Positions 42,491-50,084 of a DNA stretch of 64,000 nt are shown here, in pieces. A program made the position numbers and the translations under genes. Source of the DNA: Spirochaetota bacterium (GTDB lineage Bacteria > Spirochaetota > Spirochaetia > Treponematales > Rectinemataceae); NCBI GenBank assembly GCA_029265255.1, contig JAJUJQ010000002.1, forward strand, positions 124,001-188,000. The letters run 5' to 3'. Position 1 is the stretch's first letter. Every line of letters begins with the position of its first letter. The notes under the pieces are model-generated. The model was given only the letters and a program-made list of their open reading frames with translations. It was not told the DNA's origin and did not search any database.

Positions 42491-43414
42491 ATGACGCAAT
42501 CTTCCGCTCTGTCGCGCTTCATGAAACGGCAGGCAAAAAATATCACGCAGTTCTGGCGCCAGTTTTCGAGGAATAAGCTCGCTGTCGCCAGCCTGATTCT
42601 CGTTCTCGTGTTTGCGCTCATCGCTGTTTTTGCCGATATTCTGTACTCATACGATTTTGTTACCTCCAATTCGCTTGAAAACGCGTTGCTGAAACCGGGC
42701 GAAAAGGGGATTGTGTACTACCAGGAAAAGGAGTTTGAGCATACGTTCATTCTCGGCTCCGACAACTATGGCCGGGACATTCTGGGCCGGCTGGTTCATG
42801 GCGCGCGGGTTTCGATGATCATTGGGTTCGCGACCGTCGCCATGGCACTGGCGGTCGGAGGAATTCTAGGCGCGATTGCGGGCTACAAGGGTGGAATATT
42901 CGATACCCTCATCATGAGGATCACGGATATTGTCTTGGCGATCCCGACCATCCTCATGTCCATTGCCATCGTCGCAGCGCTCGGGAACAGCTTCTTCAAT
43001 CTGCTCATCGCAATTAGCACATCAATGATTCCGGGGTACATCCGGATTGTTCGAGCTTCCATCATTTCGGTCAAGGATCAAGAATTCGTCGAAGCCGCGC
43101 GCTGCATAGGCGCTCGCGACCTGCGCATCGTGCTCAGGCACATCATTCCCAATATTACTTCTCCGGTCATCGTACAGTCGACCTTGAACGTTGGTTCGTC
43201 AATTCTGTGGGCTTCTGCGCTGTCGTTTCTCGGCCTGGGCATACTGCCACCAAAACCAGAGTGGGGGAACATGCTTTCAGAAGCGCGGGAATTCATTCAG
43301 TATGCGCCACATCTGCTGTTTGCTCCGGGAATTGCAATACTTCTTACTGTGCTAGCCTATAACCTGATTGGTGACGGGTTGCGCGATGCCCTGGATCCCA
43401 AGCTCAAACGATAG
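42491..43414 (+). CDS. dppC: Peptide ABC transporter permease (DppC family)
   Basis: The 307-residue protein has an N-terminal oligopeptide-permease C domain ([20 protein letters not shown]), then [25 protein letters not shown], the DppC/OppC hallmark. The EAA loop is [30 protein letters not shown] lies 6 bases before ATG 42491, ten bases after dppB. The 56-residue segment between helix 1 and the [10 protein letters not shown] motif is a periplasmic loop. Confidence 0.9.
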   Translation: MTQSSALSRFMKRQAKNITQFWRQFSRNKLAVASLILVLVFALIAVFADILYSYDFVTSNSLENALLKPGEKGIVYYQEKEFEHTFILGSDNYGRDILGRLVHGARVSMIIGFATVAMALAVGGILGAIAGYKGGIFDTLIMRITDIVLAIPTILMSIAIVAALGNSFFNLLIAISTSMIPGYIRIVRASIISVKDQEFVEAARCIGARDLRIVLRHIIPNITSPVIVQSTLNVGSSILWASALSFLGLGILPPKPEWGNMLSEAREFIQYAPHLLFAPGIAILLTVLAYNLIGDGLRDALDPKLKR

Positions 43415-43423
43415 GACGATGGT

Positions 43424-44395
43424 ATGAACGCAATACTGCAAATACGTGACCTCCAGGTCCATTACTATTCAAATCGCCAGACGGTACGCGCGATCAACAA
43501 TCTTTCGCTCACGATGGATCGAGGGAAGGTTATGGGTCTGGTGGGGGAAACGGGAGCGGGCAAAACGACGCTCGCGCTCTCGATCTTGAATATGATTCGC
43601 GCGCCTCAGGGCAAAATCGTCGCGGGTTCGATACATTTCAACGGGCGGAATGTGTTCCACATGTCGGCTCAGGAACTCAGGGATCTTCGTGGAAAAGAAA
43701 TTTCGATGATCTTCCAGGACCCCATGACAGCGCTCAATCCGGTGCTGACGATCGGCGATCAGATTGCCGAAACCATTGTCAAGCATGAGAAGGTATCGCG
43801 CGAAGAAGCGTGGAAAAAAGCCAGAACCATGCTGGAAACAGTTGGGATTCCCGGAGAGCGCGCTCGAGAGTACCCGCATCAATTTTCGGGCGGCATGAAA
43901 CAGCGAGTTGTCATCGCGCTGGCGCTTGCCTGCAATCCAGCCCTGCTGCTGGCGGATGAACCAACGACAGCCCTCGATGTGACAATCCAGGCACAGGTAC
44001 TGGACCTTATGAGACGTCTGATACGAGATCATCAGACATCGGTGTTGTTCATTACCCATTCGTTGGGGTTGGTGGCGGAGAACTGCGATGAGGTCGCTAC
44101 CATGTACGCAGGGGAAATCGTGGAATATGGCACGGTGGAGCAGGTGTACGGGAATACCCTCCATCCCTATACGAAAGGGCTGTTTGGGTCTCTTCCGGAC
44201 CTGAGCAAAAGCGCGGTGCGTCTCAAGCCGATTCCCGGTCTCATGCCTGATCCGACCGCGCTGCCAAAAGGATGCTATTTCAGTCCTCGATGTCCGCATG
44301 TCATGCCGTTATGCAATGAGCGACATCCTGATCCAGCGGTTATCGACGGCCACCTCGTGAAATGCCATCTGTACCGCCAAAACCAGGGACAATGA
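43424..44395 (+). CDS. dppD: Peptide ABC transporter ATP-binding protein (DppD family)
   Basis: The 323-residue ATPase has Walker [10 protein letters not shown], signature FSGGMKQRV, Walker [14 protein letters not shown] and the C-terminal oligopeptide extension with the Cys-containing [14 protein letters not shown] block, which in DppD/OppD relatives holds an Fe-S cluster. It works as a heterodimer with DppF. ATG 43424 follows dppC by nine bases. Confidence 0.92.
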   Translation: MNAILQIRDLQVHYYSNRQTVRAINNLSLTMDRGKVMGLVGETGAGKTTLALSILNMIRAPQGKIVAGSIHFNGRNVFHMSAQELRDLRGKEISMIFQDPMTALNPVLTIGDQIAETIVKHEKVSREEAWKKARTMLETVGIPGERAREYPHQFSGGMKQRVVIALALACNPALLLADEPTTALDVTIQAQVLDLMRRLIRDHQTSVLFITHSLGLVAENCDEVATMYAGEIVEYGTVEQVYGNTLHPYTKGLFGSLPDLSKSAVRLKPIPGLMPDPTALPKGCYFSPRCPHVMPLCNERHPDPAVIDGHLVKCHLYRQNQGQ

Positions 44396-44406
44396 GGAGT
44401 GCAGTC

Positions 44407-45381
44407 ATGCCCAATTCCAACGAAAAGGCTTCGATACTTGAAGTAGAACACCTCAGAAAGTATTTCCATGTTGCCAAGGGACGGCTTCACGCGGTAGACG
44501 ATATTTCTTTCGATATCAAAAAAGGCGAAACACTGGGTATGGTGGGTGAATCGGGATGCGGGAAATCCACTACTGGACGGCTTCTTGTTCGTCTGCATGA
44601 AGCTGATGGAGGTTCGATTCGCTACGATGGAACAGAAGTGACGACCGCGAATCAAGCCCAGATGCTGGCGCTCCGCACCAGGATGCAAATGATTTTTCAG
44701 GATCCCTATTCCTCAATCAATCCGCGCCATACTGTCGCGTCGATTATCGGAGAGCCGTTAAGAATATATAAGAAAGTCAAAAATTCACAAGAATATGAGG
44801 ACCGAGTCCGTTCGCTGATGAATACCGTCGGCCTTGCCGATCGGCTGTACGACGCCTATCCCCACGAACTGGACGGAGGCAGACGGCAGAGAATTGGCAT
44901 CGCGCGCGCTCTGGCGCTCGAGCCTGAATTCATTGTCTGTGACGAACCGGTATCGGCGCTCGATGTTTCCATCCAGGCGCAGATACTCAACCTGCTCATG
45001 GATCTTCAGGAAACATATGGGCTTACCTATCTTTTCATCACCCATGACCTTTCGGTGGTCAAGCACATTTCTGACAATATCGTCATCATGTATCTCGGCC
45101 AGATTGTGGAACGAGCGAACACCGAAGAGTTATTCATGCGCCCCATCCATCCTTACAGCCAGGCGTTGCTTTCGGCCATTCCCGTCCCAAAACTCAACGC
45201 GCGCCGAGAGCGGGTTATCCTCAAGAGCGAGGTATCCTCACCCATCAATCCGAAACCCGGCTGTCGATTCGCGCCGCGCTGTACCTACGCAAAGCCCGAT
45301 TGCAGCAATGCTGATCCAGCATTGAGAGAAGTCGCCTCTGGAAGGTTTGTCGCATGCCACTACGCAGAGTCCTTCATGTAA
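44407..45381 (+). CDS. dppF: Peptide ABC transporter ATP-binding protein (DppF family)
   Basis: The 324-residue ATPase has Walker A GESGCGKST and Walker B FIVCDEPVSALDV. The C-terminal CRFAPRCTYAKPDC block is of the same Fe-S type as in DppD. The signature reads LDGGRRQRIGIARAL, with Asp in place of the usual Ser and Arg in place of Gln. This is a known but minority variant among peptide transporters, so I do not regard it as inactive. GAGGAG lies 7 bases before ATG 44407. The longer frame from 44362 overlaps dppD. Confidence 0.9.
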   Translation: MPNSNEKASILEVEHLRKYFHVAKGRLHAVDDISFDIKKGETLGMVGESGCGKSTTGRLLVRLHEADGGSIRYDGTEVTTANQAQMLALRTRMQMIFQDPYSSINPRHTVASIIGEPLRIYKKVKNSQEYEDRVRSLMNTVGLADRLYDAYPHELDGGRRQRIGIARALALEPEFIVCDEPVSALDVSIQAQILNLLMDLQETYGLTYLFITHDLSVVKHISDNIVIMYLGQIVERANTEELFMRPIHPYSQALLSAIPVPKLNARRERVILKSEVSSPINPKPGCRFAPRCTYAKPDCSNADPALREVASGRFVACHYAESFM

Positions 45382-45390
45382 GGTGCGCAC

Positions 45391-46365
45391 ATGATACCTC
45401 TGTTTGACATGCATGCGGATATCATCATGGATCTTGCCAGACACACAGAAGGAGAACATTCGCGTAGACAGCGCTTCCTGGAACATGTGTCGCGCATGCA
45501 AAAAGGCAGAATCGGCGGGGCGGTCCTTGTCGATTGCCGAATGGCGGGAGAGTCAGCGGATACCTCGCATCTACAGACCTTTATCGACATCGTGCAGCAC
45601 CTGTGCCGTGAACAATCAATAGGCGCGTACATTATCGCAGGCAGCCCGGCAATGTTAAGACAGGCCTTTCTTTCGAAGACATGGGTGGGCGTGGTCTGCT
45701 ATGAAGGGCTGACAGCAGCCCGCGGGAATCTCGAATGGATTTCCCGTCTCTATCATGAAGCGATGTTGCGCGTCGCTTCGCTCACGCACAACGATGACAA
45801 CTGGCTTGGTGCGGGGGCGCTGGGAGCGGAACCAACGAAGGGGCTTACCGAAAAAGGCAGGGAAGCAGTAGCAATGATGAACATCCTTGGCATCCTGATC
45901 GATATGGCACATGCCGGCCCGGGAACCCGGCGAGACATCCTTGAATGCTCAACCAGACCGGTCATGCTGTCTCATACTTCCAGTGCATCAGTCTATGATA
46001 ATGGCAGGAATCTGACAGATGAAGAAGTGCGTCACATTGCGGATCATGGAGGGGTGATTGGCTGCATGACCAGCCCTGCCGCGCTCGCAGCGCTCTCAGA
46101 TCGCGAACATCATTCGCTTGATCGTTATCTGGAGCATTTGCGCCATCTTCTAGATGCCGCGGGAGAGGATCATGTAGGCCTTGGGCTGCATTTCTGCGAA
46201 TATCTCTATAGTTCGGAAGAATATCCACCTGTCAGCGGCCTGGAAGACGCCTCGCGGGCATACGCAATCATCGATGGGCTCAAACACTTTGGCATTTCTG
46301 AAAGAGTTATCGAAAAGATTGCGTGGAAAAATTTTATGCGGGTGTTTTCGGAAGCCTGCTGGTGA
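45391..46365 (+). CDS. Membrane dipeptidase (renal dipeptidase family, M19)
   Basis: The 324-residue zinc dipeptidase hydrolyses dipeptides, often accepting a D-residue at the C-terminal position. Metal and catalytic motifs are visible as FDMHAD (H8, D10), VCYEG (bridging Glu), SLTHNDDN, DMAHAG and LSHTSS. There is no signal peptide, so it is cytoplasmic and acts on peptides delivered by the Dpp system. It starts nine bases after dppF. It completes a set of three peptidases for non-standard peptide bonds in one locus. Confidence 0.9.
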   Translation: MIPLFDMHADIIMDLARHTEGEHSRRQRFLEHVSRMQKGRIGGAVLVDCRMAGESADTSHLQTFIDIVQHLCREQSIGAYIIAGSPAMLRQAFLSKTWVGVVCYEGLTAARGNLEWISRLYHEAMLRVASLTHNDDNWLGAGALGAEPTKGLTEKGREAVAMMNILGILIDMAHAGPGTRRDILECSTRPVMLSHTSSASVYDNGRNLTDEEVRHIADHGGVIGCMTSPAALAALSDREHHSLDRYLEHLRHLLDAAGEDHVGLGLHFCEYLYSSEEYPPVSGLEDASRAYAIIDGLKHFGISERVIEKIAWKNFMRVFSEACW

Positions 46366-46384
46366 GCGGCCGGCAGGCTGTCTA

Positions 46385-47134
46385 TCAAGGGTTGAGCTCC
46401 TGGATCTCGATCGGTACGGTAAGGTTTCCGGTTCGCAATCGACGTATATATTCCATATTCCGTTCGCACATGAGTTCGAGCAGTGCCTGGCCCTTTTCCC
46501 TGCTGGCTCGCGATGCGTCACCGTTCATGGCATCGGGATAGCGGATCTGTACTTGATCGGGGCTCGCCAGTGGAAGGACAAACGCTTTCTGAAGATGCCG
46601 CGTTAGATTTTTTTCATCGACCAGGGAGGCATCGATTGCGTAGATCACGGAGGTTTCATCTTCGCCCGCGTGCCCTTGCGAGGAGCAGATGGTAAGGATA
46701 TCGTGCGCATACGTTGCCCACCAGCTGATAGCCATGGCGCGCGCTCCTGCCTGCGCAATACGATCGCATGCGACGGTCAGCATGGGTATATTCCCCCCAT
46801 GGCCATTCATAAAAACGATGTTCTTTGCGCCCCATTTGACAAAACCGCGGGCTACCTCGCAATAGAGATCGATGAGCAGTTCCGCCTCGAGGCTTACGGA
46901 ACCGTCGAACGCGGACAGTAGTGGGGTATAGCCGTAATTGATCGCGGGCGCGATAAGAATTTCGTCTCCCATTGTGGATTCGAGATCAGCACAAAGACGC
47001 GCAGGAATGAGTATGTCCGTGCCGAGAGGGCAGTGCTTGCCATGCGCTTCGAGACTGCCTACTGGTATGACGACGGTATCGATGTGTTCTAGTACTGTGT
47101 TGAAATGGGGAGAAGTAAGCCGTTCGGCATACAT
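46385..47134 (-). CDS. Creatininase-family amidohydrolase
   Basis: The 249-residue protein has the creatininase/creatinine amidohydrolase fold. The metal motif is VGSLEAHGKHCPLGTD (Glu, His, Asp), and FMNGHGGN and HAGEDETS follow. Family members hydrolyse cyclic amides such as creatinine or formylaminopyrimidines, or act in peptide-modification pathways. Here the neighbouring peptidases hint at a cyclic dipeptide-like or other amide substrate, which is inference. ATG 47134 has GGAGG 6 bases upstream. It is convergent with the M19 gene, 19 bases apart. Confidence 0.85.
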   Translation of the reverse strand: MYAERLTSPHFNTVLEHIDTVVIPVGSLEAHGKHCPLGTDILIPARLCADLESTMGDEILIAPAINYGYTPLLSAFDGSVSLEAELLIDLYCEVARGFVKWGAKNIVFMNGHGGNIPMLTVACDRIAQAGARAMAISWWATYAHDILTICSSQGHAGEDETSVIYAIDASLVDEKNLTRHLQKAFVLPLASPDQVQIRYPDAMNGDASRASREKGQALLELMCERNMEYIRRLRTGNLTVPIEIQELNP

Positions 47135-47180
47135 TGAAGGCCTCCGATGATTTAATAGTGCGATCATCATAGCCTGTTTT

Positions 47181-47232
47181 AAAGAGAGAAGAAAGAACCA
47201 GCCCGCTCCATCCGCAAGGAGGAACGGGCTGG
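47181..47232 (-). terminator. Terminator of the ferritin-like gene
   Basis: Read on the minus strand, CCAGCCCG (47232-47225) pairs with CGGGCTGG (47205-47198), with further pairing TCC/GGA inside. The T-rich stretch TTCTTTCTTCTCTCTTT follows. It lies 26 bases past the stop of the ferritin-like gene. Confidence 0.7.
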
Positions 47233-47257
47233 AATACCTGCATCGCTCAGTCGTGGT

Positions 47258-47776
47258 TCAGTATTTGGCCAGCTGTTTGCGGAATGCCTCGAGATGATTT
47301 TTCGAAGCATCTTTCAGATGGGTGAAAAGATCGACAATGCCGGCAAAACGGGGATCTTTCAATATCGATTGAGCCAAGAAGCGCTCATACATGGCGATGT
47401 TGTCGATTTCGGCCTGTACACCTGCCTGCGCGGCTTCTTTGAGCGTCGCTGGAACATGCATGTAGCGATTTGCGTTATCAGCGGGAATAGCAAGCTTCAG
47501 CGAGGTGAACATGTCCTTAAGCCATGCGATATGCTGCTCTTCGGCCTGTTTGATGTTCGCGTAGGGATTTATTTGGCCGAATTTTTCCATGATGGCGACA
47601 TATTCGGCGCGAGCCAGGTATTCGTCCTGAATGGCATAGACCAGCATTGTTTCGATAGTCAATGTATTGTCTGCTTTGGCTGCTGCATTCCCGTACAGCG
47701 ATGGTTGATCGGCAGCTCCCGCAAAGAAGATTGCAGTCGTTGCGAGAAGCAACCACATGGTTATGATCTTTTTCAT
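47258..47776 (-). CDS. Exported ferritin-like protein (DUF2202)
   Basis: The 172-residue protein has a signal peptide (about 1-21, FFAGA) and a four-helix ferritin-like domain. Probable metal residues lie in QDEYLARAEYVAIMEKFG, EEQHIAWLKDMF, EIDNIAMYERFL and KNHLEAF. DUF2202 proteins are thought to be periplasmic diiron or iron-handling proteins, without a proven reaction. A palindrome resembling a Fur/PerR box lies about 85 bases upstream. It is a single-gene unit with its own terminator. Confidence 0.85.
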   Translation of the reverse strand: MKKIITMWLLLATTAIFFAGAADQPSLYGNAAAKADNTLTIETMLVYAIQDEYLARAEYVAIMEKFGQINPYANIKQAEEQHIAWLKDMFTSLKLAIPADNANRYMHVPATLKEAAQAGVQAEIDNIAMYERFLAQSILKDPRFAGIVDLFTHLKDASKNHLEAFRKQLAKY

Positions 47777-47859
47777 ACGCTTTCTCCAAAAAAATTTATT
47801 ATATAAGAAATATATAATCTATAATTATGTCGCTCATTTACGAGTCCAGGTTCCAATAA

Positions 47860-47879
47860 ATCATTAGTATGATAATGAT
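47860..47879. promoter_or_regulatory. Palindrome ATCATTA-N6-TAATGAT upstream of the ferritin-like gene (Fur/PerR-like)
   Basis: A perfect 7-6-7 inverted repeat contains GATAATGAT, the core word of Fur-family boxes. It lies 84 bases before the ferritin-like start codon and 40 bases past the terminator of the RRM gene. The spacing differs from the classic Fur 7-1-7 box, so assignment to Fur or PerR is tentative. Confidence 0.4.
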
Positions 47880-47918
47880 ATTCAGCTCAGAAAGACACAT
47901 CGCGGACATAGAATGGAT

Positions 47919-47960
47919 AAAAAGGCGGCCCTTGGATGCTGAAGCATCCAAGGGCCGCCT
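47919..47960 (-). terminator. Strong terminator of the RRM gene
   Basis: A perfect 17-bp stem (47960-47944 with 47939-47923 on the minus strand) with a 4-base loop is followed by TTTTT (47923-47919). It is the strongest intrinsic terminator in the window and suggests a highly transcribed gene. Confidence 0.92.
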
Positions 47961-47980
47961 AAAACCGATGCTATCGCGAA

Positions 47981-48295
47981 TCAGTAGCGATAGGAATAGG
48001 AATTGCGTCCGCGGTTCCCACCATCGCGTCCACCGCGATCCTCGCGGGGTCTGTCCATAGCTTCGTTTACCTTGAGAACGCGACCGTCCATTTCCTGGCC
48101 GTTGGTCCCGGCAATCGCTGCCTGTGCCTCGGCTTCGGTGCTCATTTCTACAAATCCGAAACCCTTGGAATACCCAGAATCACGGTCGGTGATGATGCGT
48201 GCTGATTCTACGCGGCCAAAGGCCTCGAAGCGCTCTTTCAGCGAGTCTTCCATGGTGTTGTAGCTGAGGTTTCCTACGTAAAGTTTCCTGCCCAT
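47981..48295 (-). CDS. RRM-domain RNA-binding protein (Rbp family)
   Basis: The 104-residue protein has one RNA-recognition motif: RNP2 LYVGNL at 5-10 and RNP1 KGFGFVEM at 44-51. A Gly/Arg/Asp-rich tail with a YSYRY end follows. Such small glycine-rich RRM proteins occur in cyanobacteria, spirochaetes and several other phyla and are often cold-induced or RNA-chaperone-like. It has a very strong terminator and a long AT-rich leader, which points to high and regulated expression. Confidence 0.93.
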   Translation of the reverse strand: MGRKLYVGNLSYNTMEDSLKERFEAFGRVESARIITDRDSGYSKGFGFVEMSTEAEAQAAIAGTNGQEMDGRVLKVNEAMDRPREDRGGRDGGNRGRNSYSYRY

Positions 48296-48612
48296 TGTGG
48301 CATCCTTTTGTACGGCGATGCAGATAAATCCGTTATGGAATGAATCTGTGCCGTGTCGGTAATGTGCACCCGCTCATGCGGATGGCGATCCTTCAGAAGC
48401 AATATGTCTGACGATCTGGAAAGTATCGGGAGAATCGGTCGGCAGAAGCTTTTCGGCAGGAACGAAACAATCGGCTACGGAAAAGTGCGGTAACGATATC
48501 TTCTCAAACTCTCTATAAGTCAATATACCACATTTCTGGAATCGTGTCACCTGGGGATACTGCATTTTGCGAGAATATTTTGACATTTTTTTGAAATATT
48601 TTGAAAATTATA
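48296..48612 (-). promoter_or_regulatory. Long AT-rich leader and -10 box upstream of the RRM gene
   Basis: A perfect minus-strand TATAAT (48612-48607) lies in a stretch with phased A/T tracts. If used, it gives a leader of about 300 bases before ATG 48295. The leader holds a 70-codon frame (48586-48374) with no ribosome site or recognisable motif, probably not a gene. No -35 box is convincing. Long structured leaders are known for cold-shock-type RNA-binding proteins, so a thermosensing leader is possible but not shown. Confidence 0.45.
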
Positions 48613-48675
48613 GAAAATTCGTGAAAAAAGCATTGGCATCTTTGGGTGCGCGCTTCCCAGCGCCGCTTTTCGCGG

Positions 48676-50034
48676 TTACCTAAAATACCCCAGCCATTGT
48701 GCCTGACGTTCGATCATGGTATCGACGAGCTCGGGTACGCGAGCGCAAGCAGGCACGACAGGATTCACCAACAGTGCCTGAATCACGAGGTCTTTGCTCT
48801 TTTTTAGAATTGCTTCCGCCGTCAGGTCGTAGACACCGGTATAAGAACGCAAGAGGGCGGCAAACCCTTTAGGATAGTCAGGGAAGGAAATACCCTCGGG
48901 CCCGCCAGCTCGAATCTTCGCTGGAACCTCCACTGCCACTGACGCGGGCAAGTCAGGCAGATATCCGTCATTCATAAGATTGATAGCTGCTTCCTCATAC
49001 CCCGCATCGCTGAGAATACCTTCAATAATCGGTACCACGCGCTCCTTGATTTTCAATTCGATGCGCGGAGTCAGCATGGAAAGGGAAGCCTTATACAGGG
49101 TGTAAAAATCAAGAATACCCTTGTGGTCCGCGGTCTCGTGTGCCCACGCGATATACTCTCCGATATGGCTGTCGGTCGTGATGGGCAGCAGATGGAAGCG
49201 CTCCAGAATCTGACGGAACACCCCTCGATCCGACCAGGGGCGCCGAGATTTGGTGCGCCCAATGTCAGGCAGACCCGTCGCTCCTTCAGTGGTGGGGATA
49301 TTGCCGGTGTTCATGATATATTCAAGCACGTCAGAATACCCTGGGAGCGTTTCAAAGAAGGAGGGGGCGCGGGCAAGGATGTCGGGATAGGCATCTCTTC
49401 CGGAATCTCGGTACCGCGCTGAGACAAGAACCGAGAAGTGATTGAGACCGGCTGCCCGCAGCTCGAGGTTATCGAATGAGGTTTGCAGAATGAGCGGCAG
49501 GTAACGCTCCAATGAAGCGATCTCATGGCACAGACCATAAAATCGAAGACCGGGAAAACGACGCAGAACAGTGGTGGTGATCGCCGTCATGGGATTTGAA
49601 AAGTTGAAAATGAAGGCATCTGGGCATAATGAGGCACAATCTTCGCAGATCTCAAGGATCGACGGCACAGTGCGCAGGGCATGGAAGAGCCCACCGGCTC
49701 CACCATTTTCGCCATATACCTGCGGAATTCCGAATTGCTGAGGAATGCGCCAGTCCTGTTCCCACAGTTCGAAGCGGTTTCCTACTTCGATGGACACAAC
49801 CACGAAATCGGCTCCCCGAAGCGCTTCCTGTCGATCGGTATGAGCGCTCAGGGCGAAATCGAGGCCATGTACTGAAATGAAATCCTGCGCCGCTGCATGG
49901 ACATGGGCCAGCGCTTCTCCGTTAATGTCGACAAGCGCGATATCTGCGCCTTTGAGCGCTGAGCTTGAGAAAATATCACCAAGAATGCCGAATCCAAACT
50001 GGGCGCTGCCTGCACCGATGAGAACGATTTTCAT
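48676..50034 (-). CDS. Glycoside hydrolase family 4 enzyme (NAD- and Mn-dependent)
   Basis: The 452-residue enzyme has an N-terminal Rossmann motif (IVLIGAGSAQFGFG), the family-4 NFSNPM block and the metal-binding cysteine/histidine in GLCHEIAS, followed by GLNHF. GH4 members cleave glycosides by transient oxidation with NAD. The CHE motif, rather than the CN(I/V)P of 6-phosphoglycosidases, points to a non-phosphorylated alpha-glucoside, galactoside or uronide. ATG 50034 has GGAGG 8 bases upstream. The frame to 50124 extends into the upstream transporter gene. It follows the Na/Pi gene by 50 bases on the same strand. Confidence 0.88.
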   Translation of the reverse strand: MKIVLIGAGSAQFGFGILGDIFSSSALKGADIALVDINGEALAHVHAAAQDFISVHGLDFALSAHTDRQEALRGADFVVVSIEVGNRFELWEQDWRIPQQFGIPQVYGENGGAGGLFHALRTVPSILEICEDCASLCPDAFIFNFSNPMTAITTTVLRRFPGLRFYGLCHEIASLERYLPLILQTSFDNLELRAAGLNHFSVLVSARYRDSGRDAYPDILARAPSFFETLPGYSDVLEYIMNTGNIPTTEGATGLPDIGRTKSRRPWSDRGVFRQILERFHLLPITTDSHIGEYIAWAHETADHKGILDFYTLYKASLSMLTPRIELKIKERVVPIIEGILSDAGYEEAAINLMNDGYLPDLPASVAVEVPAKIRAGGPEGISFPDYPKGFAALLRSYTGVYDLTAEAILKKSKDLVIQALLVNPVVPACARVPELVDTMIERQAQWLGYFR

Positions 50035-50084
50035 AACGAAAGCCTCCTCTATTATGTCCTGTGGGGCGCAACCGGGGCTATTCG

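Noticed and set aside
44407..45381. DppF as an inactive ATPase because its signature is LDGGRR instead of LSGGQ
   Set aside because: Walker A, Walker B and switch regions are intact and this variant occurs in other peptide-transporter ATPases, so loss of function is not supported.
48374..48586. 70-codon frame in the leader of the RRM gene
   Set aside because: No ribosome site, composition not protein-like, and it lies within the predicted untranslated leader. Kept only as a note on the leader.
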